Positions 56,401 through 64,000 of a stretch of 64,000 nucleotides of DNA are shown piece by piece (position 1 is the first letter of the stretch; the number at the start of each line of letters is the position of its first letter). The translations under genes and the position numbers were made by a program. Origin of the DNA: Candidatus Delongbacteria bacterium (GTDB lineage Bacteria > CAIWAD01); the NCBI GenBank assembly GCA_041675285.1, contig JBAYTZ010000010.1:62001-126000 (forward strand). Reading direction: 5' to 3'. Below the pieces are notes generated by a model. That model was not told the origin of the DNA. It searched no databases and worked only from the letters and a program-made list of their open reading frames with translations.

Positions 56401-57003
56401 TTCCCAGACCTGTCATCCCGGCAGCTCGGGCAGCTGCTTCCCCCTTCAGCGGGAAGGTCGGGATGGGGGACGGCCGGTCAGGATTCTCGCAAGCCGTCAT
56501 CCCCCGGCTTGACCGGGGGATCCCATGGCAAAATGACTGTCATCCCAGCGAAAGCTGGGATCCCGTGGCTCGTCCCGGTGACTTGCCGGGAGCCTTGTTT
56601 TCCACCTTTCTGCTGGCGCCAGAAAGGTGGAACCAAAGAGGCGCTCTTTTCAGCGGCCGTAACTAGCCCGCCTCGCGGCGGGCGTCGGACAGACGGCCGA
56701 ACCATGTGAGTCCTGGTCCGATTGTAGTTGGTTCGTCCTTCGGACTACACCCATTCATTGGTTCAGGCCTGAAGGCCTTCACCACACGTGACACGATTTG
56801 TCTTCGAGACTTCGTGCACATAGTGGACCATAGGACGATCTGGATCCGACCAAGGCCAAATCCAAAACCCTGTGCCACTGTGCCACTGTGCTTCTGTGGT
56901 GAATCAACTCACCCGTGCTGCCTCTGCGTCCCTGTGTTGAAGGCGCCGAGCATCCTTATGTTGCCGCCGATTCATCCACCATTTTCAGTTGAAGGACGCG
57001 ACC
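56401..57003. repeat. Dense array of dispersed intergenic repeats
   Basis: About 600 bases without a gene. In order: a CTTCCCCCTTCAGCGGGAAGGTCGGGATGGGGG-type block (about 56440-56470), two REP-like palindromes (GTCATCCCCCGGCTTGACCG from 56496 and GTCATCCCAGCGAAAGCTGG from 56539), then family B in reverse orientation (about 56580-56790) with hairpin CCACCTTTCTG/CAGAAAGGTGG (56602-56630). After that come a GTGACACG, the GACCAAGGCC block and two CTCTGTG-type modules (56868-56902 and 56917-56941). The dinB start region follows. Confidence 0.8.
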
Positions 57004-57504
57004 ATGAGCCTCGTCGAGACCTTGCTGCCCGAGTTCGAGCACGAGATGGCCAGCACGCGCCGCATGCTGGAGCGCCTGCCGGAGGACAAGCTGGACTGGC
57101 GGCCACACCCCAAGTCCTGGACGTTGGCCGAGCTGGCCACGCACATCCTGAGCATTCCGCTCTGGGGCGGGACCATCTTCAACACCGAATCCTTCGCCCT
57201 GCCTGCCGACGGCGGCCCCCGGAACGTGGCCCTGACGAGCGTGGCCGAGGCCTTGGAGCGGTTCGACGCCAACGTGGGTGCCCTGCGCACGGCCCTCAGC
57301 GCACAGAGCGACGAACAGCTCCGCACCAGCTGGACGCTGAGCATGGGCGAGCGGATCATCTTCACGCAGCCGCGACAGCAAGCCTGGCGCGGGATGATCC
57401 TCAGCCACCTGATTCACCACCGGGGACAGCTCAGCGTGTACCTGCGCATGACGGATGCGCCGCTGCCCAGCATCTACGGCCCCAGCGCCGACGAGCGTGT
57501 CTAA
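57004..57504 (+). CDS. DinB-family protein
   Basis: 166 residues; I chose ATG 57004 with AAGGA upstream over TTG 56989. It has the DinB/YfiT four-helix pattern: EFEHEMASTRRMLERLPEDK, the first metal His in LAELATHILSIP, and HLIHHRGQLSVYLRM near the end, giving three candidate His ligands. Members act as metal-dependent thiol S-transferases or are unassigned; some are DNA-damage induced. The gene is flanked on both sides by the same repeat block, as if the repeats bracket a cassette. Confidence 0.88.
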   Translation: MSLVETLLPEFEHEMASTRRMLERLPEDKLDWRPHPKSWTLAELATHILSIPLWGGTIFNTESFALPADGGPRNVALTSVAEALERFDANVGALRTALSAQSDEQLRTSWTLSMGERIIFTQPRQQAWRGMILSHLIHHRGQLSVYLRMTDAPLPSIYGPSADERV

Positions 57505-57888
57505 CGGACTCACCACAGGGGCACAGAGACACAGCCAGGTAGTGAACGAGTATTCTTCGTCTGCGAATCCAATCCAAATGCTGCTTCGACTGTGCCTCTG
57601 TGTCTCTGTGGTGAAGCATCTTTCGGTCGCTGCCATCCACCCAGGTTTATGTTCAGCCACGGGCGGTCAGCCACGGGCGGTCAGCCACGGGCGGTCAGAC
57701 CGGCGGCCTTCACCTCACGTGACACAGTTCGTCTTTGAGTCTTCCATACTTCGTGCGCACCTTGGACCCCAGGACGATTCGGCCTCGACCAAGGCCTACT
57801 CTCAAACTCTGTGCCTCTGTGTCCCTGTGTTGAGAACGCTTGAGTCAGGCCAGAGATCAAGTTGCCCCACCAGTAACGGAGGCCGAAC
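57505..57888. repeat. Repeat-filled gap after dinB
   Basis: 384 bases, non-coding. CACAGGGGCACAGAGACACAG at 57511-57534 is inverted relative to CTGTGCCTCTGTGTCTCTGT at 57590-57613; the two could form a long stem. A 14-bp tandem repeat follows at 57654. From 57705 to 57836 is a second copy of the block seen at 56774-56943, ending in another CTCTGTG module (57805-57834). An AACGGAGG ribosome site ends the gap. Confidence 0.8.
57654..57695. repeat. 14-bp tandem repeat, three copies
   Basis: Three exact copies of CAGCCACGGGCGGT in a row plus a partial CAG. It has no spacers, so it is not CRISPR. Confidence 0.95.
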
Positions 57889-58353
57889 ATGAACCACTGG
57901 CAACTGGGACTGCTGCTCGCCGGCGCGCTCTGTGCCCGGGCGGGCGAGCCGGAGGGCGGCGCGGCGCCCGACCTCGCCGCGCGGGCGGTCGTGGAGGTGC
58001 GGGCCGCCGAGACGGCCTTCGCCGCCAGCATGGCCGCGCGCGATCTCTCGGCCTTTGCCGGGTTCGTCTCCGCAGAGGCCCTCTTCTTCGGCCGCACGCT
58101 GCTGCGCGGACGCGCCGCCGTGGTGGCGGGCTGGGAGCCCTTCTTCCAGGACCCGCAGCCGCCCTTCAGCTGGGAGCCCGAGACCGTGGAGGCGCTGGAC
58201 TCCGGCGGGCTGGCCCTGAGCAGCGGACCCGTCCGCGACCCCGATGGCCGGGTCATCGCCACCTTCCAGTCCATCTGGCGCAAAGAGGCCGACGGCCGCT
58301 GGCGCGTGGTCTTCGACAAGGGCGGGCCCGTCTGTCCGCCGGAAGGGGAGTGA
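57889..58353 (+). CDS. Exported NTF2-like (SnoaL/DUF4440) protein
   Basis: 154 residues after CGGAGG. A signal peptide MNHWQLGLLLAGALCARA precedes a single NTF2-like fold: VRAAETAFAASMAARDLSAF, FVSAEALFFGRTLLRGRAAV, SSGPVRDPDGRVIATFQSIW and WRVVFDKG. Such proteins bind small ligands or act as isomerase-like enzymes; the ligand is unknown. It ends at the ribosome site of the beta-lactamase-like gene and is probably cotranscribed with it. Confidence 0.82.
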   Translation: MNHWQLGLLLAGALCARAGEPEGGAAPDLAARAVVEVRAAETAFAASMAARDLSAFAGFVSAEALFFGRTLLRGRAAVVAGWEPFFQDPQPPFSWEPETVEALDSGGLALSSGPVRDPDGRVIATFQSIWRKEADGRWRVVFDKGGPVCPPEGE

Positions 58354-58355
58354 GC

Positions 58356-59171
58356 GTGAAACACCTGCTCCTACTCCTGCTCCTGCTGCTGGGTGGCTGT
58401 GCCCTTGGGTTGCGGGCCGCCGAGCCCTGGACGCCCGAGCTGCGCCCGGACTGGCTGGCGCTCTTCCGCGCGGCCGGCGTGACGGGAACCCTGGTGATGC
58501 AGGAACTGGAGAGCGGCCACTGGCTGGCCAGCGACACCGTCCGGGCCCGGGAGCGCCGGCTGCCCGCCTCCACCTTCAAGATTCCCAACAGCCTGATCGC
58601 GCTGGAGACCGGCGTGCTGCGCGACGAGCGCCAGGTCCTCCCCTGGGACGGCGTGACACATCCCATCGCCGGCTGGAACCGCGACCACACGCTGCGCAGC
58701 GCGCTGTCCGTTTCATCCGTGCCCGTCTATCAGGATTTCGCCCGGCGGATCGGCGAGAGTCGACTGCGCCTCTGGCTGGACTCGCTGGACTACGGCAACG
58801 CCGACTGCGGCGGCGGCGTCGACCACTTCTGGCTGGACGGCGCCTTGGCCATCTCCCCCGTGGAGCAGGTGCGCTTCCTGGCCCGGCTGGCCCGGCTGGA
58901 GTTGCCGCTCTCGGAGCGCAGCCAGCGCATCCTGCGCGAAGCGCTGATCGTGGAGGCCACGCCGGACTACGTGCTGCACGCCAAGACGGGCTGGGCCGCC
59001 CGTATCGAACCCGGCCACGGCTGGTGGGTGGGCTGGCTGGAGCGCGAGGGGCGCACGCTGGTTTTCGCCCTCAACCTGGACCTGCGCGGCGAGGCCGACC
59101 TGCCGCTGCGCCAGGAACTGGTCCGCCGCGCCCTGGCCGGCCTGGGAGAGCTGCCGCCGCCCGGGCGCTGA
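58356..59171 (+). CDS. Class D (OXA-type) beta-lactamase-like lipoprotein
   Basis: Serine hydrolase of the DBL superfamily. GTG 58356 has GGAAGGGG seven bases upstream; a GTG at 58350 overlaps the previous stop. The 271-residue protein has lipobox LGGC (Cys15), so it is likely membrane-anchored. All class D motifs are present: S72-T-F-K75 in ASTFKIPNS, S120-x-V122 in SSVPVYQ, Y146-G-N148, and K210-T-G in HAKTGWA. Whether it hydrolyses clinical beta-lactams or works as a sensor or peptidase is unknown. It lies beside an efflux operon. Confidence 0.88.
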   Translation: MKHLLLLLLLLLGGCALGLRAAEPWTPELRPDWLALFRAAGVTGTLVMQELESGHWLASDTVRARERRLPASTFKIPNSLIALETGVLRDERQVLPWDGVTHPIAGWNRDHTLRSALSVSSVPVYQDFARRIGESRLRLWLDSLDYGNADCGGGVDHFWLDGALAISPVEQVRFLARLARLELPLSERSQRILREALIVEATPDYVLHAKTGWAARIEPGHGWWVGWLEREGRTLVFALNLDLRGEADLPLRQELVRRALAGLGELPPPGR

Positions 59172-59278
59172 GCCCGGGTGCTCAAGATTTCACACCCCGC
59201 GCTCGCGCCGCGTCCGCCGCGGGCGCCCAGCGTCCGCGGTGCTACCTTGGCCCCGTCGAGAGTAATCCGGGATCATCC

Positions 59279-60619
59279 ATGACAACCAGATCCGACCGAG
59301 CCGGGCGCCCCGCGCCCTGCCGCTCCTGCTGGCCCCGTGTGGGGCTTTTTCTCACGCTCGGACTGGCCGCCGCCCTGCCCGCGCAGGTCGCAGCCTCCCT
59401 CAGCCTGGAACAGGCCGTCCAGGCCGCCGTGGAGCACCACGAACGCGCGGCCATCGCCCGGGCCGAGCGCCGGGCCGCCTCCGCACGGGTGGGCCAGGCC
59501 TGGTCCGTCCTGCTGCCCAGCCTGCGTCTGGACCTGGAACGCAGCGAATACGCCAGCGAAGGCGGCGCCTCGGGCAGTTCCAGCTACGAGGGTTGGGAGG
59601 CCCGGGCGGGCGCCAGCCAGCTGCTCTTCGACGCCCAGGCGCTGCCGTTGGTGGGCCAGGCCCGGCACAGCAGCCGGGCCGCCGCGCTGGACGAGCGCTC
59701 GGAATTGCGCGCGCTGGCCTTCGAGAGCGCCGCCGCCTTCCTGGACGCCTACAGCCTGCATCAGGTGGCCCGGGCCGCCGCAGAACGCCTGGAACTGGCC
59801 CGTCGCTCATTGGCGGAGATCCAGGTGCGGCGCGAGGCCGGATTGGTGGGCAGCAACGATCTGACCCGCGCCGAGCTGGAGTTGGCCAGCGCCGAGCGCG
59901 AGTGGGTGCAGGCCCGAGGCCAGGCCCGCAGCGGCCTGCTGCGCCTGGAGTCGCTCACCGGTCCGTTGGAGTCGGACTCGCTGGCCACGCCGGAAGAACT
60001 GCTGATCCTTTCGGCCCAAGTGCCCGCCCCCGACTCGCGTGACACAGCCTTGGCCCTGCGGCCCGACCTGGGCGCTGCTCGCGAGCGCGCCCTGGCCGCG
60101 CGCTCCGCCGCCCGCGAGCCGCTGACCCGCTGGGTGCCCGACCTCAGCGTGGGCGCCGGCACCTGGACCGACGAGTCCGAAGACTTCGGGGCGGCCGACG
60201 AGCACTGGAACTGGGGCCTCAGCCTGGGCTGGTCCGTCTTCGACGGCGGTCTGCGCCTGGCCCAGTACGGCGAGCGCCGGGCCCTGGAGCGCTCCGCCCG
60301 CCTGCGCGCGGACTGGCTCGAGCGCCAGTTGGACGTGGAACTGCAGCTCTCGCGCACGGCGCTGGAGAGCGCCCAGGCGGGCCTGACTCGCGCCGAGGCG
60401 GCCGTGCGGGCCGCGCGGCGCAATTCCGAGGAAAGCACCGAACTCTATCGCCAGGGCCTGATCCGCGCGCTGGAGGCCACGGACGCCGCCGTCCAGCTCT
60501 TCGAGGCGGAGGTGGAACGCACCCGGGCCCAGGTTTCCCAGGCGCTGGCCTGGCTGGATCTGCGCGCCGTGCGCGGGCTGGGACCCTTGGAGGATGACGG
60601 GAAGGAGATGAAAGAATGA
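59279..60619 (+). CDS. TolC-family outer-membrane efflux protein
   Basis: 446 residues from ATG 59279 (weak ribosome site). The signal region VGLFLTLGLAAALPAQVAA follows an unusually long, Arg/Cys-bearing N terminus. Two OEP repeats are visible: LSLEQAVQAAVEHHERAAIA and long alpha-helical barrel segments (LAFESAAAFLDAYSLHQVARAAAERL), then ALRPDLGAARERALAARSAA. It is the outer-membrane channel of the downstream HlyD/RND system, with an ATGA overlap to the adaptor gene. Confidence 0.9.
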   Translation: MTTRSDRAGRPAPCRSCWPRVGLFLTLGLAAALPAQVAASLSLEQAVQAAVEHHERAAIARAERRAASARVGQAWSVLLPSLRLDLERSEYASEGGASGSSSYEGWEARAGASQLLFDAQALPLVGQARHSSRAAALDERSELRALAFESAAAFLDAYSLHQVARAAAERLELARRSLAEIQVRREAGLVGSNDLTRAELELASAEREWVQARGQARSGLLRLESLTGPLESDSLATPEELLILSAQVPAPDSRDTALALRPDLGAARERALAARSAAREPLTRWVPDLSVGAGTWTDESEDFGAADEHWNWGLSLGWSVFDGGLRLAQYGERRALERSARLRADWLERQLDVELQLSRTALESAQAGLTRAEAAVRAARRNSEESTELYRQGLIRALEATDAAVQLFEAEVERTRAQVSQALAWLDLRAVRGLGPLEDDGKEMKE

Positions 60620-61779
60620 TGCGCATGATCCCGGCCCGCCTGGCCGTGGGCCTGCTGGCCCTGTTGCTGTCCGTGGCCTGTTCCCGGGGGGGCAAGGAGG
60701 CGGCCGCGCCCGCCGGCGGCAAGCGCGGCGCCCAGCCCATGCCCGTTGACGTAAGCCTGGTGAGCGGCCAGCAGGTGGAATACCTGGTGAGTGCCGTGGG
60801 CTCCATCGAGGCCTTCGAGATCGTGCAGATCACGGCGCGCGTGCCCGGCGCCGTGGAGCGCGTGTTGTTCCGCGAGGGCCAGGTGGTGGCGGCCGGCCAG
60901 CCGCTGGTGGAGATCGAGCCCGAGCGCTACCGCCTGCTGGTGGAGGAGGCGTCCGCGGCCCTGGAGAAGGCGCGGGCGGCGCTGGCCGAGGCCGAGGCGG
61001 GGTTGAACCGCCGGGACGGCGCCAACGACCGCAATCCCGGGCTGATCGCCGGCGAAGAGGTGGAGAGCTGGCGCACGCGCGTGGCAACGGCCAAGGCCGA
61101 GCTGCGCTCCCGCGAGGCCACCCTGGCCCAGACGGTCCGCAACGCCGACGATTCGCGCGCCTGCGCGCCCTTCGCCGGGGCCATCCAGACCCGCGACGTG
61201 CAGACCGGCCGCTACGTGCAGCCCGGCGCCCTGCTGGCCACGCTGGTGCGGCGCGAGCCGCTGCTGCTGCGCTTCCAGGTCCCGGAGGGCGAGGCCTCGC
61301 GCCTGCGCCCCGGATTGGTGGCCCGCTTCCAGGTCCGCAACCAGCCCGGCGGTGGGCAGGCGCGCCTGGTGCACGTGGCGGAGTCCGCCCGGGAGGACAC
61401 GCGCATGGTGGACGTGACCGCCGAGGTCCTGCGCCCGGATCCCGCCCTGCGGCCTGGCTCCTTCGCCGAGATCAGCGTGCCCGTGGGGTCCAGCGCCAAC
61501 AGCCCGGTGATTCCGCAGACCGCCGTGCGGCCCAGCGAGCGCGGCTTCCTGGCCTATGTGATCAAGAACGGCAAGGCCCAGGAGCGCGTGCTCGAGCTGG
61601 GCCTGCGCACGGCCGAGGGCCTGGTGGAGGTGCGCAGCGGCCTGGCGCCGGCGGAGAGTCTGGTGGTGCGCGGCGCCGAGGCCCTGCGGGACGGATCCGC
61701 CGTGCGCGTGGGCGGCGGCAAGCCCGGCGGCGGCCCGGCGGGCGCCAAGCCCGGAGCGGGAGAGAAGGTCAAGCCATGA
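60616..61779 (+). CDS. RND efflux periplasmic adaptor (HlyD/AcrA family), lipoprotein
   Basis: 387 residues. The N terminus MMRMIPARLAVGLLALLLSV ends in lipobox SVAC, so Cys22 is probably lipidated to the inner membrane. A biotinyl-lipoyl half (VPGAVERVLFREGQVVAAGQ), an alpha-hairpin (ALEKARAALAEAEAGLNRRD) and the second half (GAIQTRDVQTGRYVQPGALL) precede beta-barrel and membrane-proximal domains. The tail is Gly/Lys/Pro-rich. ATGA overlaps on both sides link it to the TolC and RND genes as one operon. Confidence 0.93.
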   Translation: MMRMIPARLAVGLLALLLSVACSRGGKEAAAPAGGKRGAQPMPVDVSLVSGQQVEYLVSAVGSIEAFEIVQITARVPGAVERVLFREGQVVAAGQPLVEIEPERYRLLVEEASAALEKARAALAEAEAGLNRRDGANDRNPGLIAGEEVESWRTRVATAKAELRSREATLAQTVRNADDSRACAPFAGAIQTRDVQTGRYVQPGALLATLVRREPLLLRFQVPEGEASRLRPGLVARFQVRNQPGGGQARLVHVAESAREDTRMVDVTAEVLRPDPALRPGSFAEISVPVGSSANSPVIPQTAVRPSERGFLAYVIKNGKAQERVLELGLRTAEGLVEVRSGLAPAESLVVRGAEALRDGSAVRVGGGKPGGGPAGAKPGAGEKVKP

Positions 61780-64000
61780 ACCTCACCGAGATCTGCATCC
61801 GCAAACCGGTGCTGGCCTGGATGATGATCTCCGCCACCGTGCTCTTCGGCCTGGTGGCGGGCCGGCGCATCGGGATCAGCCAGTTCCCCGACGTGGACTT
61901 CCCCACCATCAGCGTCTCGCTGTCCTGGGAGGGCGCCTCGCCCGAGTCGATGGAAAGCGAGGTGGTGGAGGTGCTCGAAGAGGCCCTGGTGCAGGTGGAG
62001 GGCGTGCAGTCCATCACCTCTTCGGCCCGCCAGGGCGGCGCCAGCCTCACTTTGGAGCTGGCCATGGAGCGCGACGTGGACCTGGCGCTGCAGGACGTGC
62101 AGACGCGCATCGCGCAGTCCCAGCGCCGCCTGCCCCGGGACATGGACCCGGCCACCGTCTCCAAGACCAACCCCGAGGACCAGCCCATCCTCTGGCTGGG
62201 ACTCTCCGGTCCCTTCCCGCGCCAGCGGCTGACCGACATCGCGCGTTACCAGGTCAAAGAGAAGCTCCAGACCCTGCCCGGCGTGGGCGAGATCACCATG
62301 GGCGGCTACCTGGAGCGCAACGTGCGCATCTGGCTGGACGGCGAGCGGCTGGACGAACGCGGCCTCACGGTGGGCGAGGTGACGCGCGCCCTGCAGGCCG
62401 GCCACGTGGAGCTGCCCGCCGGCCGCCTGGAGACCGAGGGCCGCGAGATCAACGTGCGCGTGCTGGGCGAGGCCCTGGACCTGGAGTCCTTCCGCAACTT
62501 GGAAGTGGGCAACCAGCGCGGCACGCCCGTTTACCTGCGCGACGTGGCGCTGGTGGAGGACGGCTTCGAGGATGTGCGCAGCATGGCCCGGGTCAACGGC
62601 CAGCCCGCCATGGGACTGGGCATCCGCAAACAGCGGGGCGCCAACGCCGTGGAGGTGGCCGCCCATGTCAAGACCGCCATGGCCCAGCTGCAGACCACCC
62701 TGCCCGAGGGCATGGAACTGGCCATCAACTTCGACTCCACCCAGTTCATCGCGGACTCGGTCCACGAGATCCAGTTCGAGCTGGTGCTCTCCGTGCTGCT
62801 CACGGCGCTGGTCTGCTGGATCTTCCTGGGTTCGCTCTCCAGCACGCTCAACGTGATCCTGGCCATTCCCATGTCCCTGCTGGGGACCGTGGCCGTGATC
62901 TACTTCCTCGGTTACACCTTCAACACCTTCACGCTGCTGGCCATGGCGCTGGCGGTGGGCATCGTGGTGGATGACGCCATCATGGTCATGGAGAACATCT
63001 TCCGGCACGGGGAGATGGGCAAGGACAAGGTCACGGCCGCCCGCGAGGGCACGGCGGAGATCACCTTCGCGGCGCTCTCCGCCACCATCGCCGTGGTGGC
63101 CATCTTCCTGCCCGTGATCTTCATGAAGGGCGTGGTGGGGCGCTTCTTCATGCAGTTCGGCGTCACGCTCTGCGTGGCCGTGCTGTTCAGCTACGTGGAG
63201 GCCGTCACCCTGGCCCCGGCCCGCTGCGCCCAGCTGCTGGACACCAGCCGCGAGGGCCGCGGCGGCGTGGGACGGCTCGCGGACCGCGTCTTCTCGCGCA
63301 TCGAGCGCGCGTATCACACCACCCTGGGCCACGTGCTGACCCACCCGGGCAAGGTGCTCGTGGGCGCGCTGCTGCTCACCGTGGGCGCCATCGCCGTGCT
63401 GCGATCCCTGCCCGGTGAGTTCGTCCCCACCCAGGACCAGAGCCGCCTGATGGTCCGCGTGCAGACCGCCGTGGGCGCCAACATCAACGAGACCGACCAG
63501 CTGATGACCAAGGTGGAGGCGCGCGTGCTGGCCCACCCCGAGGTGCTGCGCTGTTTCGGCGTGGTGGGCGGGATGGGCTCCGGCCAGGTGAACTCGGCCT
63601 TCCTGTTCGTGACGCTGGTGGAACCCGGGGAGCGGACCTTCACGCACCTGGACTTCGCCGGCGTGCTGCGCAAGGAGCTCAACTCCATCCCCGGTGTGCG
63701 CGCCATGGTGCAGGACCCCAGCCAGCAGGGCTTCACGGCCCGGCGCGGCTTCCCCATCGAATTCTCCGTGCGCGGCTCGGACTGGGACGACCTGGTGCTC
63801 GTCTCAGGCGGCCTGAAGAAGGAGTTGGAGGCCAGTGGCCTGGCCGTGGACGTGGACACGGACTACCAGGTGGGCATGCCCGAGCTGCGTGTCACACCGG
63901 ACCGGGCGCGCTGCGCCGACCTGGGCATTCCCGTGGAGGACGTGGCCGGCGCCATCAACGCGCTGGTGGGCGGCCTGCGGGTGGGCAAGTACAGCGAGGG
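61776..64000 (+). CDS. RND efflux pump, inner-membrane transporter (AcrB/MdtB-like), 3' end beyond window
   Basis: About 741 codons present, frame open at 64000. The N terminus MNLTEICIRKPVLAWMMISA gives the first helix; porter-domain blocks are FPDVDFPTISVSLSWEGASP, ALQDVQTRIAQSQRRLP and PGVGEITMGGYLERNVRIWL. The proton-relay pair is in GIVVDDAIMVMENI (TM4). ATFLPVIFM-like VAIFLPVIFMKGVVGRFF follows. A full-length protein would be about 1030 residues. With the TolC and HlyD genes it forms a complete tripartite pump; substrates are unknown. Confidence 0.95.
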   Translation, partial: MNLTEICIRKPVLAWMMISATVLFGLVAGRRIGISQFPDVDFPTISVSLSWEGASPESMESEVVEVLEEALVQVEGVQSITSSARQGGASLTLELAMERDVDLALQDVQTRIAQSQRRLPRDMDPATVSKTNPEDQPILWLGLSGPFPRQRLTDIARYQVKEKLQTLPGVGEITMGGYLERNVRIWLDGERLDERGLTVGEVTRALQAGHVELPAGRLETEGREINVRVLGEALDLESFRNLEVGNQRGTPVYLRDVALVEDGFEDVRSMARVNGQPAMGLGIRKQRGANAVEVAAHVKTAMAQLQTTLPEGMELAINFDSTQFIADSVHEIQFELVLSVLLTALVCWIFLGSLSSTLNVILAIPMSLLGTVAVIYFLGYTFNTFTLLAMALAVGIVVDDAIMVMENIFRHGEMGKDKVTAAREGTAEITFAALSATIAVVAIFLPVIFMKGVVGRFFMQFGVTLCVAVLFSYVEAVTLAPARCAQLLDTSREGRGGVGRLADRVFSRIERAYHTTLGHVLTHPGKVLVGALLLTVGAIAVLRSLPGEFVPTQDQSRLMVRVQTAVGANINETDQLMTKVEARVLAHPEVLRCFGVVGGMGSGQVNSAFLFVTLVEPGERTFTHLDFAGVLRKELNSIPGVRAMVQDPSQQGFTARRGFPIEFSVRGSDWDDLVLVSGGLKKELEASGLAVDVDTDYQVGMPELRVTPDRARCADLGIPVEDVAGAINALVGGLRVGKYSE

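Noticed and set aside
57654..57698. Possible CRISPR
   Set aside because: Contiguous 14-bp units without spacers and no cas genes.

Overview
The window is high-GC DNA from a diderm (Gram-negative type) bacterium. LolA, an EnvC-like factor, TolC/RND efflux genes, two lipobox proteins and an outer-membrane beta-barrel show an outer membrane. A secreted protein ending in a PNPFNP-type (FlgD-like / type IX-style) C-terminal domain, and a tmRNA tag that starts with Gly and ends ALAA, suggest the Fibrobacterota-Chlorobiota-Bacteroidota side of the tree, probably a high-GC candidate phylum. That placement is inference; no rRNA gene is present. I found no tRNA genes, CRISPR arrays, phage genes or transposases.

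Layout. 1-10.8 kb: lolA-ftsK-comB-gcvT on the minus strand with overlapping ends, then a divergent EnvC-like gene and holB-ricT-metG. 11-24 kb: regulation and stress. It holds a hybrid histidine kinase, hsp20-lon, dus, a three-receiver regulator coupled to an HDOD gene, a sigma-54 (NtrC-type) regulator, a DnaJ-like gene, and a small coiled-coil gene behind a textbook sigma-54 promoter. 24-38 kb: a beta-barrel protein, then a long minus-strand run (NYN/LOTUS protein; rluD-lspA-dksA-like-ileS-pnp-divIVA-yggT-yggS), a membrane protein, rsmB-like and SDR genes. 37-45 kb: carboxypeptidase Taq, ilvE, a YfiR-like protein with a CHASE8-type chemoreceptor, threonine aldolase, mutM, bcp. 45-54 kb: a PAS protein, an inositol-phosphatase/ADP-ribosylglycohydrolase fusion, tmRNA (ssrA), two large exported proteins and two small membrane proteins. 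54-64 kb: a divergent membrane pyrophosphatase, DinB and NTF2-like proteins, a class D beta-lactamase-like lipoprotein, and a TolC/HlyD/RND efflux operon cut by the window end.

Many genes are coupled by 4-base GTGA or ATGA stop-start overlaps, so GTG starts are common and several true starts lie inside the longest open frames. One gene, lspA, has no ATG, GTG or TTG at its expected start.

Gene-free stretches are occupied by dispersed lower-GC repeats: a CTCTGTG/CACAGAG family, a CACGAAG family, a roughly 200-base hairpin-bearing family in three copies, REP-like palindromes and a 14-bp tandem repeat. The 8-mer GTGACACA also recurs on both strands, inside and outside genes, often at the cost of rare codons.

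The most unusual items are the phosphatase/ADP-ribosylglycohydrolase fusion, the YfiR-chemoreceptor pair, the sigma-54-driven small protein, the GTGACACA motif and the modular intergenic repeats.
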